This document shows, piece after piece, positions 58,296 to 64,000 of a stretch of 64,000 nucleotides of DNA. Positions within the stretch are counted from its first letter, which is position 1, and the number at the start of each line of letters is the position of its first letter. The DNA is from Collinsella sp. TM09-10AT (GTDB taxonomy: Bacteria > Actinomycetota > Coriobacteriia > Coriobacteriales > Coriobacteriaceae): NCBI RefSeq assembly GCF_003436275.1, contig NZ_QSOP01000002.1, positions 62,001 to 126,000 of the forward strand. The letters run 5' to 3'. The translations under genes and the position numbers were made by a program. Below the pieces are notes generated by a model that saw only the letters and a list, made by a program, of their open reading frames with translations, did not search any database and was not told where the DNA came from.

Positions 58296-59231
58296 TTAGG
58301 CCTTTTTGGGCCTGTTGACGATGATGATGCCGCCGCAGACCAACAGCAGGGCAACAAGTACGGTCACAGGGCTCGTGCCAGCGCCCTCGCCGAGCAGCAG
58401 CGCGCTTAACAGTACGCCAAAGACTGGATTCATAAAGCCAAAGACCGACACACGGCTGACGGGGTTGACGGCAAGCAGACGCGACCATAGCGAGTACGCG
58501 ACGGCGGAAATGAGTGCCATATAGATAATGAGCGCGATGGCGGGGGCGATTTCAGTGGGGGAGAGCGCGCCGCCCATCAAAAAGCCGATGGCGGTGAGGA
58601 CCAGTCCGCCGACCAAGAACTGCCACCCGGCAAGCAAGACGCCGTCGTGCTTGCGCGAGAAGATGCCGATCAGGCAGGTCGAAAGAGCACCCGCGACAGT
58701 GGAGGCTAGGATAAAGCCCTCGCCATCGAGCCTGAAGCCAAAGGTGCCATCTGCGCCCGAGAGGTTGACGAGCGCGACGCCGGCAAAGCCCAGCGCACAG
58801 CCAAGCACCTTGGCCGTATTGAGCTTCTCGGTGTGAAATGCTAGGGCGGCAAAGAGGATTGCGAGGAAGTTGGCGCTGGCCTCGATGATGGAGCTCGACA
58901 TGGCGCTGGCGCACGAGAGGCCCAGATAGAAAAAGAAGTACTGCCCGATAGTCTGGAAGAGCGACAAGACAAAGATGGGCTTGATGTCGCGAGCCTGCGG
59001 AATGAGGGGGCGGCGTTGGGCCGCACTCATCCCAACGATAACCAGGGCGCCGGCAAGCGTGAAGCGCAAGCCCGCAAAGAGCAGCTGCGAGGCGCTATCG
59101 TGCGCCGGGATACCAAAGAGCGCGTAGCCGATCTTGATGCAGGGAAACGCCGATCCCCAGAGTGCACAGCAAACAAGACAACCCAGGATGAGTCCGGGCA
59201 GGGTGGCGAGATACGGCTTGCGGCTTTCCAT
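58296..59231 (-). CDS. EamA-type (DMT superfamily) transporter
   Basis: A 311-residue protein with about ten membrane segments in two EamA halves: CCALWGSAFPCIKIGYALFG at the start, FYLGLSCASAMSSSIIEASA in the first half and MNPVFGVLLSALLLGEG in the second. Related to, but clearly distinct from, the transporter at 3993-4904. ATG 59231 follows AGGAAGG. Substrate unknown. Confidence 0.86.
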   Translation of the reverse strand: MESRKPYLATLPGLILGCLVCCALWGSAFPCIKIGYALFGIPAHDSASQLLFAGLRFTLAGALVIVGMSAAQRRPLIPQARDIKPIFVLSLFQTIGQYFFFYLGLSCASAMSSSIIEASANFLAILFAALAFHTEKLNTAKVLGCALGFAGVALVNLSGADGTFGFRLDGEGFILASTVAGALSTCLIGIFSRKHDGVLLAGWQFLVGGLVLTAIGFLMGGALSPTEIAPAIALIIYMALISAVAYSLWSRLLAVNPVSRVSVFGFMNPVFGVLLSALLLGEGAGTSPVTVLVALLLVCGGIIIVNRPKKA

Positions 59232-59256
59232 GATGTCCTTCCTGCATGCGCGAAGC

Positions 59257-59293
59257 AAAAAAGAACCCGCCACCGGATGCGTCGGTGGCGGGT
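59257..59293 (-). terminator. Terminator of purL
   Basis: ACCCGCCACCG pairs perfectly with CGGTGGCGGGT around a 7-nt loop, with a long T-run on the minus strand. Confidence 0.92.
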
Positions 59294-59330
59294 GTTGTTA
59301 CCCGAGGGGATTGTACCCGATGGGAAAGGT

Positions 59331-62300
59331 TTAAGCGAAGTAGGCCACGCCGCTCTCAAAGATCGGCATGAACTTATCGCCGGGGACATGCTCGGGCACG
59401 TTGCGGTACAGGTTGTCGCCGCGACGCTCGGCATGGCCCATCTTGCCCAGGACGCGGCCGTCGGGGCTCGTGATGCCCTCGATGGCGAGTGCGGAGCCGT
59501 TGGGGTTGACGGAGAGATCCATGCTGGGCTTGCCGTTCTCGCCCACGTACTGCGTGGCGACCTGGCCGTTGGCGATCAGCTGGGCGAGCACTTCGTCATT
59601 GGCGACAAAGCGGCCCTCGCCGTGGCTGATGGCGACGGTGTAGGGGTCGTCCAGGCTGCACTGCGACAGCCACGGGGACAAGTTGGACGAGATGCGGGTG
59701 CGCACCAGACGGCTCTGGTGGCGACCGATGGTGTTGAACGTCAACGTGGGCGCATCGGGCGTGGCGTCGACGATGTCGCCGTAGGGCACCAGGCCGAGCT
59801 TGATCAGGGCCTGGAAGCCGTTGCAGATGCCCAGCATCAGGCCATCGCGGGCCTTGAGCAGGTCGCGGACTGCCTCGGTGACCTCGGGAGCGCGGAAGAA
59901 CGCCGTGATGAACTTGGCGGAGCCATCGGGCTCGTCACCGCCCGAGAAGCCACCGGGGATCATGACGATCTGGCTTGCACGGATGCGGCGGGCGAGCTCG
60001 TGGGTGCTCTCGGCGACGGCCTCGGGCGTGAGGTTGTTGATCACGAAGGTGTCGGCCTCGGCACCGGCGGCACGGAAGGCGCGGGCGCTGTCGTACTCGC
60101 AGTTGTTGCCGGGGAACACGGGGATGATTACGCGCGGGCGGGCGATCTTGGCGCCGCCGTACACGTGGATATCCTTGGCGCGGAAGTCGATGGTCTCGAC
60201 CTCGGCGGTCTCGCCGGTGCTGCGGTAGGCGAAGACGCCCTCGATGCCGCTCTCCCAGGCCTCCTGGAGCTCAGCGAGCTCGATGACTTCGGAGCCGGTG
60301 TCGATGACATAGCCCTCGACGGTGGTACCCAGGGGCTCGACGACAACGCCGTCGGCGACCTCGGGCAGCTCGGCGTCCTCGGCGAGCTCGACGATAAAGC
60401 TGCCGTAGAGCGGGGTGAAGAGGCTCTCCACGTCCACGTCCTCGGCAAGCTCGATGCCGATCTGGTTGCCGACGCACATCTTAAAGAGGCTCTCGACGCC
60501 GCAGCCGTAGCCGGGCGTGGAGACGGCCAGGGCGTCGCCGTTGGCGGTGAGCGCCTCGACGGCGTCAAACGCGGCGAGCAGCTGCTGAGCGTCGGGGCGG
60601 TAGTCCTCACCATAGGTGGCGGGGGCGATGCGCACGACGCGATGCGTCAGACCCTTGAACTCGGGCGAGACGGCACGGGCGGCCTTGCCCACGGCCACAG
60701 CGAAGCTGATCAGGGTGGGCGGAACGTTGAGCTCACCGGCCTCGTCCTCAAACGAGCCGCTCATAGAGTCCTTGCCGCCGATGGCACCGGCACCCAGATC
60801 GACCTGGGCCATAAGGGCGCCCAGGACGGCTGCCATGGGCTTGCCCCAGCGCTCGGCCTCGGTGCGCAGACGCTCGAAGTACTCCTGGAAGGAGAGATAG
60901 GCACGCTTGTGCTCAAAGCCGGCAGCCACGAGCTTGGCGATGGACTCAACCACGGACAGGTAGGCGCCCGCAAACTGGTCGGCCTCCATCAGGTAGGGGT
61001 TGAAGCCCCATGCCATAGCGCTCGCCGTGGTGGTCTCGCCGTCCACGGGGAACTTGGCAACCATGGCCGAGCTCGGGGTGAGCTGCGTCTTGCCGCCAAA
61101 GGGCATGAGCACGGTTGCGGCACCGATGGTGGAGTCGAAGCGCTCGGACAGGCCCTTGTTGGAGGCGACGTTGAGGTCAGTGACAAGCGAGGTCATGCGC
61201 TCGGCAAGCGTGGTGCCGGCCCAGCTGGGCTGCCACACGCTGCGGGCACAGACGTGGGCGACCTGGTGCTTGGGCGCGCCGTTGGAGTTGAGGAACTCGC
61301 GGGACAGATCGACGATGGCGACACCGTTCCAGGCCATGCGCATGCGCGGCTCGGCGGTAACCTCGGCGATAACGGTCGCCTCGAGGTTCTCCTCGGCGGC
61401 GTAGCCCATGAACTCCTCGACGTCACCGTCGGCGACGGCGCAGGCCATGCGCTCCTGGGACTCGGAAATGGCGAGCTCGGTGCCGTCCAGGCCGTCGTAC
61501 TTCTTGGTCACGGTGTCCAGGTCGACATACAGGCCGTCGGCAAGCTCGCCCACGGCGACTGAGACGCCGCCGGCGCCAAAGTCGTTGCAGCGCTTGATCA
61601 GGCGGCAGGCGTCGCCGCGGCGGAACAGACGCTGCAGCTTGCGCTCGACCGGGGCGTTGCCCTTCTGGACCTCGGCGCCCGAGGTCTCGATGGACTCGGT
61701 GTTCTGGGTCTTGGAGGAGCCGGTGGCGCCGCCGATGCCGTCACGGCCGGTGCGGCCGCCCAGCAGGATGATCTTGTCGGTGGGGGCGGGGCACTCGCGA
61801 CGCACGTGGTTTGCCGGGGTAGCGCCCACGACGGCGCCGACCTCCATGCGCTTGGCAACGTAGCCGGGGTGATAGAGCTCGTTGACCTGGCCGGTGGCAA
61901 GGCCGATCTGGTTGCCGTAGCTGGAGTAGCCGGCGGCAGCGGTGGTTACGAGCTTGCGCTGCGGCAGCTTGCCCTCGAGCGTCTCGGACACGGGGACGGT
62001 GGGGTCGCCGGCGCCGGTGACACGCATGGCCTGGTACACGTAGCTGCGGCCCGACAGCGGGTCGCGGATGGCACCGCCCACGCAGGTGGCGGCACCGCCG
62101 AAGGGCTCGATCTCGGTCGGGTGGTTGTGGGTCTCGTTCTTAAAGAGGAACAGCCAGTCCTGGTCCTCGCCGTCGACATCGACCTTCACCTTGACGGTGC
62201 AGGCGTTGATCTCCTCGGACTCGTCGACATCGGTCATGACGCCGGTCTTCTTGAGGTACTTGGCGCCGATGGTGCCCATGTCCATGAGGCAGACGGGCTT

Positions 62301-63077
62301 GGTGTCGCGACCGAGTTCGTGGCGCATCTCCATGTAGCGGTCGAAGGCCTGCTGCACCACGGCGTCGTCGATCGTCACGTCGTCCAGGACGGTGCCGAAG
62401 GTGGTGTGGCGGCAGTGATCGGACCAGTAGGTGTCGATCACGCGGATCTCGGTGATGGTGGGGTCGCGATCCTCATCGCGGAAGTACTGCTGGCAGAAGG
62501 CGATGTCCGCCTCGTCCATGGCAAGGCCGCGCTCGGAAATAAAGGCGGCAAGGCCGGCTTCGTCGAGCTCGCGGAAACCGTCGAGCACCTCGACGGGCTG
62601 GGGCTCGGGGGTCTCCATGTACAGCGTCTCGGGCAGGTCGAGCGAGGCGATGCGCGCCTCGACGGGGTTCACCACGTAGTGCTTGATGGCATCAATGGCG
62701 GCCTCGTCCAGAGCGCCCGAGATCATATAGACCTTGGCGGAGCGCACGGCGGGGCGCTCGCCCTGGCTGATGAGCTGCACGCACTCGCTGGCGGAGTCGG
62801 CGCGCTGGTCAAACTGGCCAGGCAGGAATTCGACGGCAAAGACGGCGCCATCGCTTGCGGGGAGCTCGTCGTAGGTCACATCGACCTGGGGCTCGCTAAA
62901 GACGGTCGGCACGCAGGACCGGAAAAGCTCCTTGTCGATGCCCTCGACGTCGTAGCGGTTGATAATCCTCAGGGCCTCGATGCCCTTGATGCCGAGAATT
63001 TCGGTCAGCTCGCCCTTGAGCTGCTGAGCCTCGACGTCGAACCCGGGTTTCTTCTCCACGTAGATACGAGAGACCAT
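59331..63077 (-). CDS. purL: Phosphoribosylformylglycinamidine synthase, full-length fusion
   Basis: A 1248-residue enzyme of purine synthesis that converts FGAR to FGAM using glutamine and ATP. It is the large single-chain form: an N-terminal PurS-like part, the central ATP-binding FGAM synthase with FKNETHNHPTEIEPFGGAAT and CNDFGAGGVSVAVGELADG, and a C-terminal glutaminase with nucleophile Cys in MLGICNGFQALIKLGL and HGEGRF. I start at ATG 63077, behind AGGAACC; the open frame extends upstream without conservation. Many bacteria split this into purS, purL and purQ. Confidence 0.95.
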   Translation of the reverse strand: MVSRIYVEKKPGFDVEAQQLKGELTEILGIKGIEALRIINRYDVEGIDKELFRSCVPTVFSEPQVDVTYDELPASDGAVFAVEFLPGQFDQRADSASECVQLISQGERPAVRSAKVYMISGALDEAAIDAIKHYVVNPVEARIASLDLPETLYMETPEPQPVEVLDGFRELDEAGLAAFISERGLAMDEADIAFCQQYFRDEDRDPTITEIRVIDTYWSDHCRHTTFGTVLDDVTIDDAVVQQAFDRYMEMRHELGRDTKPVCLMDMGTIGAKYLKKTGVMTDVDESEEINACTVKVKVDVDGEDQDWLFLFKNETHNHPTEIEPFGGAATCVGGAIRDPLSGRSYVYQAMRVTGAGDPTVPVSETLEGKLPQRKLVTTAAAGYSSYGNQIGLATGQVNELYHPGYVAKRMEVGAVVGATPANHVRRECPAPTDKIILLGGRTGRDGIGGATGSSKTQNTESIETSGAEVQKGNAPVERKLQRLFRRGDACRLIKRCNDFGAGGVSVAVGELADGLYVDLDTVTKKYDGLDGTELAISESQERMACAVADGDVEEFMGYAAEENLEATVIAEVTAEPRMRMAWNGVAIVDLSREFLNSNGAPKHQVAHVCARSVWQPSWAGTTLAERMTSLVTDLNVASNKGLSERFDSTIGAATVLMPFGGKTQLTPSSAMVAKFPVDGETTTASAMAWGFNPYLMEADQFAGAYLSVVESIAKLVAAGFEHKRAYLSFQEYFERLRTEAERWGKPMAAVLGALMAQVDLGAGAIGGKDSMSGSFEDEAGELNVPPTLISFAVAVGKAARAVSPEFKGLTHRVVRIAPATYGEDYRPDAQQLLAAFDAVEALTANGDALAVSTPGYGCGVESLFKMCVGNQIGIELAEDVDVESLFTPLYGSFIVELAEDAELPEVADGVVVEPLGTTVEGYVIDTGSEVIELAELQEAWESGIEGVFAYRSTGETAEVETIDFRAKDIHVYGGAKIARPRVIIPVFPGNNCEYDSARAFRAAGAEADTFVINNLTPEAVAESTHELARRIRASQIVMIPGGFSGGDEPDGSAKFITAFFRAPEVTEAVRDLLKARDGLMLGICNGFQALIKLGLVPYGDIVDATPDAPTLTFNTIGRHQSRLVRTRISSNLSPWLSQCSLDDPYTVAISHGEGRFVANDEVLAQLIANGQVATQYVGENGKPSMDLSVNPNGSALAIEGITSPDGRVLGKMGHAERRGDNLYRNVPEHVPGDKFMPIFESGVAYFA

Positions 63078-63261
63078 TGGTTCCTGCCTTCCTGATCGGT
63101 TGGGCGTACGGTACGGTATGCGGCAGCGGTCGGTTTGCGGGGTCTGCCCTGCGGTCGCCTTGAGCCACATGTTTGTAAACCTCACTATGATACGACAGCT
63201 CGCGGCGCGTTGAGGACGGCGAGGGTGCTACAGTGAAGCGCAAACAAGAGAAAGGCATCAC

Positions 63262-64000
63262 ATGGCATTCGTTTCGCTCGCCATCATCGCACTCGTGGCC
63301 TTTGCGAGTCCTTTTATCGCCTCGGCGATTCCCGGAAAACCCGTTCCCGAGACGGTCTTTTTGCTCGTGCTCGGCGCGGTACTGGGACCCCATATGCTCG
63401 GCGTCATCCATGTAGATGCTGAGGTCTCGCTTGTGTCCGAGCTGGGCCTGGCCTTTTTGTTCCTGCTTGCCGGCTTTGAGATCGACCCCAAGAGCATCAC
63501 GGGCGTCGAGGGGCGCTACGGCTTGGCGACGTGGGTCGTCACGTTTGGTATCGCCTGGCTTGCCGTGCGCTTTACCCCGTGGTTCTCAGTCAGTCATTTC
63601 GACGGTATCGCCGTGACGCTTGCCCTCACTTCGACGGCGCTCGGTACGCTTGTGCCCATCATGCGCGAGCGCTCGCTCACCGGCACGCGCGTGGGCGACT
63701 CGATTCTCGCGTATGGCACTTGGGGCGAGCTCGGTCCCGTGCTCGCCATGTCGGTGCTGCTGTCTGCCCGCACTGGCATCCAAACGCTCGTAATCCTTGG
63801 CTTGTTTGCGGTGGTTTGCGTGTTGCTGGCCGTGGTCCCAAGCCGCTCCAAGCGCGTCGGCAGCCGCTTCTTTGCGTTTGTCGAGGAGCGCGCCGATACC
63901 ACGTCGCAGACCTTCGTGCGCCTGACGGTGCTCATCCTGGTCACGCTCGTGGCGTTCTCGGCCGTCTTTGATCTCGACATCGTGTTGGGTTCTTTTGCCG
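63262..64000 (+). CDS. CPA2-type cation/proton antiporter, cut by the window end
   Basis: The first 246 residues of a Na+(K+)/H+ antiporter. At least six membrane segments are visible, with PETVFLLVLGAVLGPHMLG, ELGLAFLFLLAGFEIDPKSI and ALTSTALGTLVPIMRE typical of the CPA2 family. The ATG follows AGAAAGG and lies about 185 bp from the divergent purL. The C-terminal part, where an RCK/TrkA domain may occur, is outside the window. Confidence 0.87.
   Translation, partial: MAFVSLAIIALVAFASPFIASAIPGKPVPETVFLLVLGAVLGPHMLGVIHVDAEVSLVSELGLAFLFLLAGFEIDPKSITGVEGRYGLATWVVTFGIAWLAVRFTPWFSVSHFDGIAVTLALTSTALGTLVPIMRERSLTGTRVGDSILAYGTWGELGPVLAMSVLLSARTGIQTLVILGLFAVVCVLLAVVPSRSKRVGSRFFAFVEERADTTSQTFVRLTVLILVTLVAFSAVFDLDIVLGSFA

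Noticed and set aside
59016..61562. Very long plus-strand open frame opposite purL
   Set aside because: It is the antisense of PurL, a highly conserved enzyme with full motifs; the frame is open because of high GC and codon bias. No ribosome-binding site or conserved domain.
61806..63095. Second long plus-strand open frame opposite purL
   Set aside because: Same reason: shadow of PurL codons, rich in Gly, Val, Leu and His without a domain pattern.

Overview
The window looks like a chromosomal segment of a high-GC anaerobic gut actinobacterium of the class Coriobacteriia, most probably Collinsella. This rests on a bile salt hydrolase, an N-terminal-rubredoxin rubrerythrin, a deoxyxylulose-independent PLP synthase (PdxST), a Fd/NAD-type lactate dehydrogenase with its own Etf pair, PTS sugar uptake, many GTG starts behind strong AGGAGG-like sites, and the lack of any respiratory chain. 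The genus is an inference from gene content and style, not from an rRNA or a database match. There is no rRNA, tRNA, CRISPR array or recognisable transposase here.

Layout. 1-5.9 kb: a peptide-deformylase-like protein without its catalytic Glu, bile salt hydrolase, Kup potassium transporter, and a DMT exporter divergent from a LysR regulator. 5.9-7.6 kb: an XRE-type HTH fused to an AlaA-type aminotransferase, with an internal ribosome-binding site and a multi-copy operator. 7.8-13.9 kb: a probable catabolic operon (amidohydrolase, two ceramidase-like hydrolases, PTS EIIBC) followed by a LysR gene. 14-17 kb: an intact short deformylase, an MFS pump with a structured leader, and a MarR-like protein with a long RGG tail. 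17-20.5 kb: pdxT-pdxS and a divergent PdxR-type activator with direct-repeat operators. 20.4-22 kb: a nuclease-like orphan gene between two copies of a 119-bp inverted-repeat-ended element; a third copy lies at 33.2 kb. 22-30.4 kb: rubrerythrin, alcohol and aldehyde dehydrogenases, an MFS protein, HIRAN, phosphoesterase and DUF2130 proteins.

30.4-40 kb is rich in RNA metabolism: a Ski2-like helicase with a DUF3516-type C-terminus, TrmB, a Trm9-like methyltransferase and an Elp3 homologue. The last two could together make mcm5U-type wobble uridines. Between them lies an XRE/DUF4097-type envelope pair. 40-45.7 kb holds a three-gene module (TerB-domain protein, DUF2791/BrxD-like ATPase, Lhr/BrxHI-like helicase) that I consider the best candidate for a poorly described defence or DNA-processing system. 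45.7-49.8 kb: a DUF554 membrane protein and a five-gene operon for exported proteins of unknown function, one of them a very short peptide with a sortase-like tail.

50-64 kb is mainly metabolism and transport: FAD lactate dehydrogenase with EtfB and ferredoxin-EtfA (electron-confurcating type), an HD phosphohydrolase, AzlCD, KdgT-type permease, a membrane GGDEF diguanylate cyclase, a second DMT transporter, full-length PurL, and the start of a CPA2 cation/proton antiporter cut by the window end.
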